DNA from: Nocardioidaceae bacterium
GTDB lineage: Bacteria > Actinomycetota > Actinomycetes > Propionibacteriales > Nocardioidaceae
Assembly: GCA_025966335.1 (NCBI GenBank)
Contig: JAICRS010000037.1
Span: forward strand, 1-17,051
Reading direction: 5' to 3'
Length of the DNA stretch: 17,051 bases
In this document: positions 7,738-16,354 of the stretch, piece by piece
Numbering within the stretch: the stretch's first letter is position 1
Layout of the letters: each line of letters begins with the position of its first letter
Position numbers and translations under genes: made by a program
The notes under the pieces: generated by a model
Told to the model about the DNA's origin: nothing
Seen by the model: only the letters and a program-made list of their open reading frames with translations
Databases searched by the model: none

Positions 7738-8846
7738 TGCTTGCCCGCGTTCTCCAGGTGGTCCCGGACCGTGTCCACGAGCTGGTCCCAGGACTTCACG
7801 AACTTGTCCACGCCTTCGTGCTCGAGGGTGGCGATCACGTCGTCGTAGTCGATGCCGAGCTCGGCCAGGTCGGCCATCACCTTCCGGGCATGGTCGTAGT
7901 TGCCGGTGACCTGGTCACCCTTGACCTCGCCGTGGTCGGCGAAGGCCTCCATGGTCTTCTCCGGCATGGTGTTCACGGTGTTCGGCACCAGCAGGTCTGT
8001 GACGTACATGGTGTCGGGGTAGTCCGGGTTCTTCACGCCGGTCGAGGCCCACAGCGGGCGCTGGGTGTTCGCCCCGTCCGCCTTGAGCGCGCGGAACCGG
8101 TCGTCGCTGAAGACCTCTTCGTACTTCTCGTAGGCCAGCCGGGCGTTCGCGATCCCGGCCTTGCCCTTGAGCTCCTGCGCCCGCGGGTCGTCGACGGCGT
8201 CGAGCCGCTTGTCGATCTCGGTGTCCACCCGGGACACGAAGAACGACGCGACCGAGTGGATCTCGGAGAGGTCCTTGCCGTTGGCCTTCGCCTGCTCCAG
8301 ACCGTCGAGGTAGGCGTCCATCACGCCCTCGTAGCGGCCCAGCCCGAAGATCAGGGTCACGTTGACGCTGATCCCCTCCGCTAGCACGGCGGTGATCGCC
8401 GGTGCGCCCTCGGTGGTCGCCGGGATCTTGATGAACAGGTTCGGCCGGTCCACGGCGGACCACAGCTTCTTCGCCGAGGCGATGGTGGCGTCGGTGTCGG
8501 ACGCGAGTCCGGGAGCGACCTCGATCGAGACACGTCCGTCGACCCCTCCCGTTCGCTGGAACGTGTCGAGCATGACGTCGCAGGCCTCGCGCACGTCGTA
8601 CGTGGTGAGCTCGAAGACCGTGTCGTCCACCGACGCACCCGAGCGGGCGAGCTCGGTGACCTGGTCGTTGTACCGCTCGCCCTCACTGAGGGCGGTGGCG
8701 AAGATCGTGGGGTTCGTCGTGATCCCGACGACCGAGCTGTTCTTCACCAGGTCGGCGAGGTCCCCGGTCTCGATGAGCTCTCTGGACAGGTCGTCCAGCC
8801 AGATCGACACTCCTGCGTCCGCAAGAGCCTTCAGACGTTCAGACAT
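7734..8846 (-). CDS. tal: Transaldolase
   Basis: This 370-residue transaldolase belongs to the longer Tal subfamily common in actinobacteria and cyanobacteria. It transfers a dihydroxyacetone unit between sedoheptulose-7-phosphate and glyceraldehyde-3-phosphate. VGITTNPTIF is at residues 40-49. The Schiff-base lysine is Lys140 in NLFIKIPAT. The HSVASFFVSRVD segment follows the lysine region, and RPLWASTGVKNPDYPDTMYV carries the late family signature. The ATG at 8846 is preceded by GGGAGGA a few bases upstream (plus-strand 8851-8857). It lies 54 nt after tkt and overlaps pgi by GTGA. It recycles pentose phosphates with transketolase toward F6P, the product and substrate of the next gene. Confidence 0.97.
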   Translation of the reverse strand: MSERLKALADAGVSIWLDDLSRELIETGDLADLVKNSSVVGITTNPTIFATALSEGERYNDQVTELARSGASVDDTVFELTTYDVREACDVMLDTFQRTGGVDGRVSIEVAPGLASDTDATIASAKKLWSAVDRPNLFIKIPATTEGAPAITAVLAEGISVNVTLIFGLGRYEGVMDAYLDGLEQAKANGKDLSEIHSVASFFVSRVDTEIDKRLDAVDDPRAQELKGKAGIANARLAYEKYEEVFSDDRFRALKADGANTQRPLWASTGVKNPDYPDTMYVTDLLVPNTVNTMPEKTMEAFADHGEVKGDQVTGNYDHARKVMADLAELGIDYDDVIATLEHEGVDKFVKSWDQLVDTVRDHLENAGKQ

Positions 8847-8900
8847 CGGTTCCTCCCGGGTTGACGGTATTCAGATGTAGTGGGTGGGCGCTTCCGGGAC

Positions 8901-11006
<2,106 letters not shown>

Positions 11007-11229
11007 GAGCGTGCGTTCCTCTCAACTGTGGTTCAGCGTCCAGGTGCTGCGGGAGTGGCTCTGCGGCGGTCCTCCCGGGCCGGCCGGCCTCGCCCCGAGC
11101 CTACTCAGCCGGGGTGAGCAGATGCACACCCTCCTAGCGGTTGCCCGATGGCTCACTTCCCATGCCCCGGCACTAGACTCCTGGGTAGCCTATTGAGCGC
11201 CCAACGCAATCATTGAACTCGAGGTTTTC
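11007..11229. promoter_or_regulatory. Divergent tkt/ctaB intergenic control region
   Basis: This is the longest gap in the window (223 nt). On the minus strand, TAGGCT (11098-11103) is a possible -10 for tkt and would give a leader of about 85 nt containing a GC-rich palindromic patch (GGCCGGCC) and a GGGAG/CTCCC pair. On the plus strand, TAGACT (11174-11179) and TAGCCT (11186-11191) are possible -10s for ctaB. No good -35 boxes were found. A separated inverted pair GTGAGC (11114-11119) and GCTCAC (11151-11156) lies between the candidate promoters. I recognise no riboswitch or RNA gene here. Confidence 0.45.
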
Positions 11230-12171
11230 GTGACGGCCGTCGATCCCCAGGTCTCTGTGCAGCCGCAGAGGACCGGACCGGCCTCCCCCCGTGACGTGCT
11301 GGCGGCGTACGTCGGCCTCACCAAGCCACGGATCATCGAGCTCCTCCTGCTGACCACGGTCCCGGTGATGTTCCTCGCCCAGCGGGGTGTCCCGCCGCTC
11401 GGCCTGGTCGTCGCCACCGTCGTCGGCGGCACCCTTTCGGCGGGCAGCGCGAACGCGTTGAACTGCGTCTACGACCGCGACATCGACGAGCGGATGCGAC
11501 GTACCCGCCGCCGGGCGCTGCCGCGACACATCGTCAGTCCCCGGGCCGCGCTGGTGTTCGGGCTCGCGCTGGGTGTGGTCTCCACCCTGCTGCTCGGCCT
11601 GCTGGTGAACTGGCTCTCCGCGGTGCTGGCGGTTGCGGCCAACGTCTTCTACGTCGTGGGCTACACGATGATCCTGAAGCGGCGGACCACCCAGAACATC
11701 GTCTGGGGCGGTGCCGCCGGGTGCTTCCCGGCGCTGATCGGCTGGACCGCGGTGACCGGCGAGCTGGCCTGGGCGCCCGTGGTCCTCTTCCTTGTCGTGT
11801 TCTTCTGGACCCCACCGCACTTCTGGGCGCTGGCGATCCGCTACCGCGAGGACTACGCGGCCGCCGGGGTCCCGATGCTCCCGGTCGTCGCCGGCGCGCG
11901 GACCGTTGCCCGGCAGATCGTCGCCTACTCCTACGTGATGGTGGCGACTTCACTGCTGCTCTGGCCGGTGGCCGGCACCGGCTGGTTCTACCCCGCCGCC
12001 GCGGTGCTGCTCGGGGCGGCGTTCCTGGTCGAGTCGCACCTCCTGCTCGGCCGTTCCGCGAAGAGCGACGACGTCAGCGACCTCAAGCCCATGCGGCTGT
12101 TCCACTGGTCGAACATGTACCTCTCGCTGCTGTTCGTCGCGGTCGCGCTGGACCCGCTGATCACCGGCTGA
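11230..12171 (+). CDS. ctaB: Protohaem IX farnesyltransferase (haem O synthase)
   Basis: This 313-residue polytopic membrane prenyltransferase of the UbiA family adds a farnesyl group to haem B to form haem O, the precursor of haem A. TKPRIIELLLLT (31-42) is the CtaB N-terminal signature. The first Asp-rich site is Asn78-Asp82-Asp86 in NCVYDRDID, which binds diphosphate through Mg. PPHFWALAIRYREDYAAAGVPMLPVV, longer than one helix, holds the second conserved loop. About eight to nine hydrophobic segments follow a short soluble N-terminus. The start is GTG at 11230 with GAGG five nt upstream. The product feeds CtaA, encoded about 0.7 kb downstream on the opposite strand. Confidence 0.96.
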   Translation: MTAVDPQVSVQPQRTGPASPRDVLAAYVGLTKPRIIELLLLTTVPVMFLAQRGVPPLGLVVATVVGGTLSAGSANALNCVYDRDIDERMRRTRRRALPRHIVSPRAALVFGLALGVVSTLLLGLLVNWLSAVLAVAANVFYVVGYTMILKRRTTQNIVWGGAAGCFPALIGWTAVTGELAWAPVVLFLVVFFWTPPHFWALAIRYREDYAAAGVPMLPVVAGARTVARQIVAYSYVMVATSLLLWPVAGTGWFYPAAAVLLGAAFLVESHLLLGRSAKSDDVSDLKPMRLFHWSNMYLSLLFVAVALDPLITG

Positions 12172-12173
12172 GG
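12170..12173 (+). promoter_or_regulatory. Ribosome site of mug overlapping the ctaB stop
   Basis: GAGG at 12170-12173 shares its G and A with the ctaB TGA (12169-12171). It lies 8 nt before the TTG at 12182. It is the main sequence support for the unusual TTG start and suggests coupled translation. Confidence 0.5.
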
Positions 12174-12181
12174 CCGGCAGC

Positions 12182-12736
12182 TTGCCGACGCGGCCCACGG
12201 CCGCCGCGCTCGAGGCGGCGCGCGACCGGACCATCCCCGACGTCATCGGCGAGGGGTTGTCGGTGCTCTTCAGCGGGATCAACCCCGGCCTGTGGTCGGC
12301 CGCGACCGGGCACCACTTCGCCCGGCCGGGCAACCGGTTCTGGCCCGCGTTGGAGGCCTCCGGGTTCACCCCCCGCCGGCTCCGCCCCGAGGAGCAGGAC
12401 CAGCTGCTCGCCCTCGGCCTCGGGATCACCAACGTCGCGCCGCGGGCGACCGCGCGTGCCGACGAGCTGAGCCGCGACGAGCTCGTGGCCGGGGGAGCGG
12501 AGCTGGTGGCCAAGGTGCACCGGTACCGGCCGCGCTGGCTCGCCGTGGTCGGTATCACCGCCTTCCGCGCGGCGTTCGCCGAGCCGCGTGCGGGGGTCGG
12601 CCCGCAGCCGACGACCCTGGGCGACACCCGGATCTGGGTCCTGCCCAACCCGAGCGGGCTCAACGCGCACTGGCCCGCACCGGCGCTCGCCGAGGAGTTC
12701 GGCCGGCTGCGAGCCGCCTCGACGGGGCGCTCGTGA
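12182..12736 (+). CDS. mug: G/U mismatch-specific DNA glycosylase (Mug/TDG family)
   Basis: This 184-residue protein belongs to uracil-DNA glycosylase family 2 (Mug/TDG). The active-site motif GINPGLWSAATGHHFARPGNRFWPAL starts at about residue 32; its Asn in GINPG is the catalytic position of E. coli Mug. LGLGITNVAPRATARADEL carries the family's central segment. NPSGLNAHW near residue 156 is the C-terminal minor-groove motif. Family enzymes excise uracil or thymine mispaired with G, and alkylated cytosines. The TTG start is 10 nt after ctaB, with a ribosome site in the ctaB stop, so the two are probably cotranscribed. Mug has no known role in haem synthesis; the linkage looks positional. A hairpin ends the unit. 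Confidence 0.9.
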   Translation: MPTRPTAAALEAARDRTIPDVIGEGLSVLFSGINPGLWSAATGHHFARPGNRFWPALEASGFTPRRLRPEEQDQLLALGLGITNVAPRATARADELSRDELVAGGAELVAKVHRYRPRWLAVVGITAFRAAFAEPRAGVGPQPTTLGDTRIWVLPNPSGLNAHWPAPALAEEFGRLRAASTGRS

Positions 12737-12794
12737 TTCTTCTTCCGAGCATGCAACCAAAACCGCATGGGGTGCGTCATAACGGGTAAACCAG

Positions 12795-12831
12795 ACACCC
12801 GACCTGCGTCACGGGGGCGCAGGTGGGGTGT
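12795..12831. terminator. Strong bidirectional hairpin between mug and ctaA
   Basis: The left arm ACACCCGACCTGCG (12795-12808) pairs with the right arm CGCAGGTGGGGTGT (12818-12831). This gives 13 of 14 pairs (one G-G mismatch) around a 9-nt loop. It stands between two converging genes. The T tract is poor on the plus strand (CGTTCAAG) and slightly better on the minus strand (CTGGTTTA), as is common for hairpin terminators in high-GC actinobacteria. Confidence 0.8.
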
Positions 12832-12843
12832 CGTTCAAGTGAT

Positions 12844-13746
12844 TCAGGCCCGGTCGCGGACACCGACCAGCAGCCAGGTCAGCGCGGCCGAGATGAGGGC
12901 CGCGCCCAGCAGGTGCAGGCCGACCAGGACGACCGGCAGGTCGGTGAAGTACTGCACGAAGCCGATCACGCCCTGTGCCAGCTCGGCGACGAGCAGCACC
13001 CAGGCGGCTCGGACCGCGCGGGCCGGGGCGCCCGTCGCGCGCAGCGCGAACAGGGAGCCGAGGGTCAGTCCGAGGAGCAGGAAGACCACGTCGGTGTGCA
13101 GCTGGCTCATCATCGCCGGGTCCAGGCCGTTCCGCGGCGCGTCCACGTCGCCGGCGTGGGGACCGCTGCCGGTGACCACCGTGCCGAGGTAGAGCACCAC
13201 CCACCCGGCCACGAAGGTGACGCGGACCAGCCACGCCGTGGGTGCCGGGACGGTGAGCAGGGCCGGCCCGTCGCCCTCGTCCAGGCGACGCAGGAGTAGG
13301 ACGGCGACACCGATCATCGCCAGCGACACGAGGAGGTGGAACGCCACCACCCACGGGTTGAGGTCGGTGAGCACGGTGATGCCGCCGATCAGCGCCTGGG
13401 CCGGTACCCCGAGTCCGAGGATCAGCGCGAGCCGCACGACCGACGGTCGACCGAGCCGCCACGCGACGACGAACGTGGCGATGGCCACCGCGGCGACCAG
13501 GAAGGTCACCATCCGGTTCCCGAACTCGATGGCGCCGTGGATCCCGAGGGCGCCGTGCGGCACGAACGACTCGTCGGTGCAGCGCGGCCACGTCGGGCAG
13601 CCGAGGCCGGACGCGGTGAGCCGCACCACGCCGCCGGTCAGCACGATCAGGATGTTGACGACCAGGCTGGCGACCGCCAGCGGGCGGATCCAGGTAGCAG
13701 CACGGCCCGGCGCGGTGGAGGCGGTCGCCGGCTCGGTGAGCTTCAC
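12844..13746 (-). CDS. ctaA: Haem A synthase (CtaA/Cox15 type)
   Basis: This integral membrane protein of about 300 residues has eight predicted helices in two homologous halves. It oxidises the C8 methyl of haem O to the formyl group of haem A. Key positions, counted from the GTG at 13746, are the Cys pair Cys50/Cys56 (GLGCPTWPRC), His70 and Glu74 in IHGAIEFGNR, His137 (AFHLLVSL), His217 (QLHTDVVF) and His278 (GLHLLG). These match the haem ligands and catalytic Glu of bacterial CtaA. The GTG at 13746 overlaps the permease TGA as GTGA; a GTG two codons upstream (13752) is the alternative. It is the last gene of an ATPase-permease-ctaA operon and converges on mug. Confidence 0.94.
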   Translation of the reverse strand: MKLTEPATASTAPGRAATWIRPLAVASLVVNILIVLTGGVVRLTASGLGCPTWPRCTDESFVPHGALGIHGAIEFGNRMVTFLVAAVAIATFVVAWRLGRPSVVRLALILGLGVPAQALIGGITVLTDLNPWVVAFHLLVSLAMIGVAVLLLRRLDEGDGPALLTVPAPTAWLVRVTFVAGWVVLYLGTVVTGSGPHAGDVDAPRNGLDPAMMSQLHTDVVFLLLGLTLGSLFALRATGAPARAVRAAWVLLVAELAQGVIGFVQYFTDLPVVLVGLHLLGAALISAALTWLLVGVRDRA

Positions 13747-14528
13747 TCCCACTTGAACGTCCTCGCGGTCAGGATGGTGCCGAGCACCGCCCAGGCGGCC
13801 AGCACCAGCAGCGGCAGGGCGGGGAAGGCGGAGTCGAGGAAGACGGTGCGCATCCCGTTGCCGAGTGCGCCCGAGGGCAGCCAGGCGAGCACGCTGCCGA
13901 AGCTGCCGTAGGTGGTGGTCGGGAACACCACGGCGCCACCGGCCATCAGCAGCAGGTACACCAGGTTCGCGGCGGCCAGGGTCGCCTCGGCCCGCAGCAC
14001 CCCGGCCAGGAACAGGCCCAGCGACGCGAACGCGGCGGTGCCCAGCAGGATGCAGCCGAGTAGCCCGAGCAGGCCCGCCGCCGACGGGTTCCAGGTCCAG
14101 CCCAGCGCGCCCGCGACGATCCCGATCACGAGCACCTGCAGCGCCTCGACGAACAGCAGCGCGCCGACCTTGCCGGCCAACAGGCCCGAGCGCGGCAGCG
14201 GGGAGGACCCGAGCCGCTTGAGGACCCCGTAGCGACGCTCGAAGCCGGTGGCGATCGCCAGCGAGGTGAAGCTGGTGGACATCACCGCGAGCGCCAGGAC
14301 GCCCGGGGTGAGGGTGTCGACCGCGCTGTGGCTGAACTCCAGGTCCACCTTTTTCGCCGCGACGATCCCGCCGACCAGGACGATCAACGGGATCACCACG
14401 GCCAGCAGCACCTGCTCGCCGTTGCGCAGCAGCAGCCGGGTCTCCATCCGGGCCTGCGCCAGCACCTGGCGGGACAGCGGAGCGCTGCCGGGACGCGGCG
14501 TGAACGTTCCCCGGCTGATCGCCCTCAT
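13743..14528 (-). CDS. ABC-2 type transporter permease, exporter-like, substrate unknown
   Basis: This 261-residue permease has six hydrophobic helices. It has a short cytosolic N-terminus with MRAISRGTF and RMETRLLLRNGEQVLLAVVIP (about 28-48). The ABC-2 motif FERRYGVLKRLGSSPLPRSGLLAGK is at about 96-120 in the coupling region, and the C-terminus ends TARTFKWE. This is the architecture of DrrB-like exporter permeases. The ATG at 14528 overlaps the ATPase TGA as ATGA; the frame is open further upstream, but that part shadows the ATPase. It is coupled by GTGA to ctaA. Related pairs next to ctaA in Mycobacterium are annotated as antibiotic transport without firm evidence. A link to haem or oxidase biogenesis is inferred from the linkage. 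Confidence 0.9.
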   Translation of the reverse strand: MRAISRGTFTPRPGSAPLSRQVLAQARMETRLLLRNGEQVLLAVVIPLIVLVGGIVAAKKVDLEFSHSAVDTLTPGVLALAVMSTSFTSLAIATGFERRYGVLKRLGSSPLPRSGLLAGKVGALLFVEALQVLVIGIVAGALGWTWNPSAAGLLGLLGCILLGTAAFASLGLFLAGVLRAEATLAAANLVYLLLMAGGAVVFPTTTYGSFGSVLAWLPSGALGNGMRTVFLDSAFPALPLLVLAAWAVLGTILTARTFKWE

Positions 14529-15475
14529 GTGGTCAGCTCCCGGCCGGTGATCTGGAGGAACACGTCCTCGAGGGTGCGCTGGCCCAGGGTCAGCGACTCG
14601 GGCAGCACCCCGTGGTGCTCGCACCAGGCGCTGATCTTGGCCAGTGTGGAGGCGTCGGCCGGCCCGGTGATCAGCAGGCTGTGCTCGTTGATCGGCTGCA
14701 CGTCGGTCAGCGGACCGAGCGCCGCGGACAGCGAGCTCGGTGCGTCCGCCGGGAACGGCTCGGTGACGACGAGCCGGATCGTCGAGGTGCCGCTCCCGCG
14801 GGTCAGCTCGATCGGGGTCCCGGACGCGATCAGCCGGCCGTGGTCGATCACGTGGATCTGGTCGGCGAGCCGCTCCGCCTCGTCCATGTAGTGCGTGGTG
14901 AGCACGATCGTCACCCCGTCGGCGCGGAGCTCCTCGAGCAGGTCCCAGGTGGTCCGACGGGCCTGCGGGTCCATCCCGGCGGTCGGCTCGTCGACGAACA
15001 CCAGCTCGGGACGCCCGACCACGGCCATCGCCAGGGCGAGTCGCTGCTGCTGTCCGCCAGACAGTCGCCGGTACGGCGTGCGCCCGCACTCGCCGAGGCC
15101 GAGCCGTTCGACCAGCATCGGGACGTCGAGGGGCTCGGCGTGGAGGGCGGCGATGTGGCGCAGCATCTCGACCGCCCGGACCCCGGACCAGGCGCCGCCG
15201 GACTGCAGCATCACGCCGATCCGGGGGAGCAGGTCGCGTCGACGCCGCGCGGGGTCGAGACCGAGCACGCGGACGGTGCCCCGGTGCGGGGAGCGGTATC
15301 CCTCACAGGTCTCCAGGGTGGTGGTCTTCCCCGCGCCGTTGGGGCCGAGCACCGCGGTGATCGTGTGGCGTGCCACGTTCAGGCTCAGCCCGTCGACGGC
15401 CACCTTGTCGCCGTACCGCATCACCAGGCCCTCGACTGCGACCGCAGGCGAGGACGGGTCGGGGGACAGGGGCAC
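14525..15475 (-). CDS. ABC transporter ATP-binding protein of the ctaA-linked exporter
   Basis: This ABC ATPase of about 316 residues powers the adjacent permease. Walker A GPNGAGKT is at 44-51, the Q-loop around 91 (MLQSGG), the signature LSGGQQQ at 138-144, Walker B LVFVDEP at 158-164 and the switch His195 in TTHYMDE. A C-terminal extension of about 90 residues with EDVFLQITG near the end is typical of DrrA/CcmA-type exporter subunits. I place the start at the GTG 15473-15475 because TACACT lies exactly 6 nt upstream, as in leaderless transcripts. An in-frame ATG at 15499 would add eight residues but lacks a convincing ribosome site. It is transcribed away from sufR. Confidence 0.9.
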   Translation of the reverse strand: MPLSPDPSSPAVAVEGLVMRYGDKVAVDGLSLNVARHTITAVLGPNGAGKTTTLETCEGYRSPHRGTVRVLGLDPARRRRDLLPRIGVMLQSGGAWSGVRAVEMLRHIAALHAEPLDVPMLVERLGLGECGRTPYRRLSGGQQQRLALAMAVVGRPELVFVDEPTAGMDPQARRTTWDLLEELRADGVTIVLTTHYMDEAERLADQIHVIDHGRLIASGTPIELTRGSGTSTIRLVVTEPFPADAPSSLSAALGPLTDVQPINEHSLLITGPADASTLAKISAWCEHHGVLPESLTLGQRTLEDVFLQITGRELTT

Positions 15476-15481
15476 CCGCAA

Positions 15482-15487
15482 AGTGTA
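15482..15487 (-). promoter_or_regulatory. Candidate -10 of the ABC-ctaA operon (leaderless)
   Basis: Read on the minus strand, TACACT (TANNNT pattern) is followed by TTGCGG and then GTG. This is the 6-nt spacing expected when transcription starts on the start codon. It argues for the shorter ATPase. No -35 hexamer is evident. Confidence 0.45.
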
Positions 15488-15585
15488 GGTAGCCTGCATG
15501 CGGCCCCGCAGCGGAAGGTCAGCAAGCAGTGACCCCGCTCACTCGCGGCGCCGGGCCGGTGTGCCCCGGACGCCCATACGGCGTG

Positions 15586-15601
15586 ATTAGGGTGACCTTA
15601 T
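15586..15601. promoter_or_regulatory. 16-bp imperfect palindrome upstream of sufR
   Basis: ATTAGG-GTGA-CCTTAT has 6-bp arms with one mismatch around a 4-nt centre. It abuts the TTGAAA at 15602 that may be the sufR -35. It looks like a regulator site in the divergent ABC/sufR region. The TTAGG and CCT(T/A)A ends recall iron-box half sites, but the spacing does not fit the 19-bp IdeR/DtxR box. Confidence 0.4.
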
Positions 15602-15631
15602 TTGAAACCGGCCCCCTATTAACGACACAAT
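15602..15631 (+). promoter_or_regulatory. Candidate sufR promoter
   Basis: TTGAAA (15602-15607), an 18-nt spacer and CACAAT (15626-15631) would start transcription close to the GTG at 15638, giving a leaderless sufR mRNA. An alternative -10 is TATTAA (15617-15622), with a start around 15629. In both cases the inverted repeat at 15626-15640 covers the -10 or start region. The surrounding AT-rich stretch stands out from the GC-rich background. Confidence 0.45.
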
Positions 15632-15640
15632 GATGTTGTG
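15626..15640. promoter_or_regulatory. Probable SufR operator overlapping the sufR start codon
   Basis: CACAA-TGATG-TTGTG has perfect 5-bp arms around 5 nt. The last three bases are the GTG start codon of sufR. Position over the promoter and start fits autorepression, as known for SufR in cyanobacteria and actinobacteria. That SufR binds this exact site is inferred. Confidence 0.5.
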
Positions 15641-16354
15641 GAATTCGACGGTGCACATCTCGGCGCCCCGCTCGGCGACGCACCTACGCGTGAGCGGGTG
15701 GCCCGGTCGATCCTCGAGAACGGCCCCAGCACGGCGGCCGCGCTCGCGGAGCGGCTCGACCTGACCGCCGCCGCGGTCCGCCGCCACCTCGACCACATGA
15801 TCGCCATCGGCGCCATCGAGGCCCGCGAGCCCCGGGTGCACGGCACCCGAGGCCGGGGCAGGCCGGCGAAGTCCTTCGCGCTGACCGAGTCCGGCCGCGA
15901 CCAGTTCGACCAGCAGTACGACGACCTCGCGGTCCAGGCCCTGCGGTTCCTCGCCGAGACCGGTGGGGACCATGCGGTGCTCGAGTTCGCGCGGCGCCGG
16001 GTGGCCGACCTGGAGACGCACTACCGCGACATCGTCGAGGCCCAGCCCGAGCTTTCCCCGGCCGAGGCGCTGGCCCGGGCGCTCACCCAGGGCGGCTACG
16101 CCGCCTCGGTCCGGCAGGGTCCGGTCGGCGAGCAGCTGTGCCAGCAGCACTGCCCGGTCTCGCACGTCGCACACGAGTTTCCCCAGCTGTGCGAGGCGGA
16201 GACCGAGGTGATCAGCAAGCTGCTCGGTCGCCACGTCCAGCGGCTGGCCACCATCGCGCACGGCGACGGCGTGTGCACCACCTGCATCCCGGGTCCGCCC
16301 ACACGCGGCGGAGCACCCACCACGGTTCTGTCAAACGAGAGGTTGAGTTCATGA
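15638..16354 (+). CDS. sufR: SufR, Fe-S cluster-sensing transcriptional repressor of the suf operon
   Basis: This 238-residue DeoR/ArsR-like winged-helix regulator has its recognition helices at about residues 33-55 (AAALAERLDLTAAAVRRHLDHM region) and its wing at GRPAKSFALTESGRDQF (74-90). The C-terminal domain carries the cluster cysteines Cys168, Cys172, Cys185 and Cys213 (C-x3-C-x12-C-x27-C), plus Cys216 in TTC. SufR family members bind a 4Fe-4S cluster and repress the suf operon when clusters are plentiful. The GTG start has no ribosome site and forms the right arm of a palindrome, consistent with a leaderless, self-regulated mRNA. It overlaps sufB by ATGA, so it is the first gene of the suf operon and diverges from the ABC-ctaA unit. 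Confidence 0.94.
   Translation: MEFDGAHLGAPLGDAPTRERVARSILENGPSTAAALAERLDLTAAAVRRHLDHMIAIGAIEAREPRVHGTRGRGRPAKSFALTESGRDQFDQQYDDLAVQALRFLAETGGDHAVLEFARRRVADLETHYRDIVEAQPELSPAEALARALTQGGYAASVRQGPVGEQLCQQHCPVSHVAHEFPQLCEAETEVISKLLGRHVQRLATIAHGDGVCTTCIPGPPTRGGAPTTVLSNERLSS

Noticed and set aside
14529..15089. Upstream extension of the ABC permease (448 residues)
   Set aside because: The added part is a shifted reading of the ATPase gene; the ATGA overlap gives a normal 261-residue permease.
15586..15604. Canonical 19-bp IdeR/DtxR iron box
   Set aside because: Only the outer TTAGG resembles the consensus; the arms are 4 nt apart instead of 9, so it is kept only as an unassigned palindrome.
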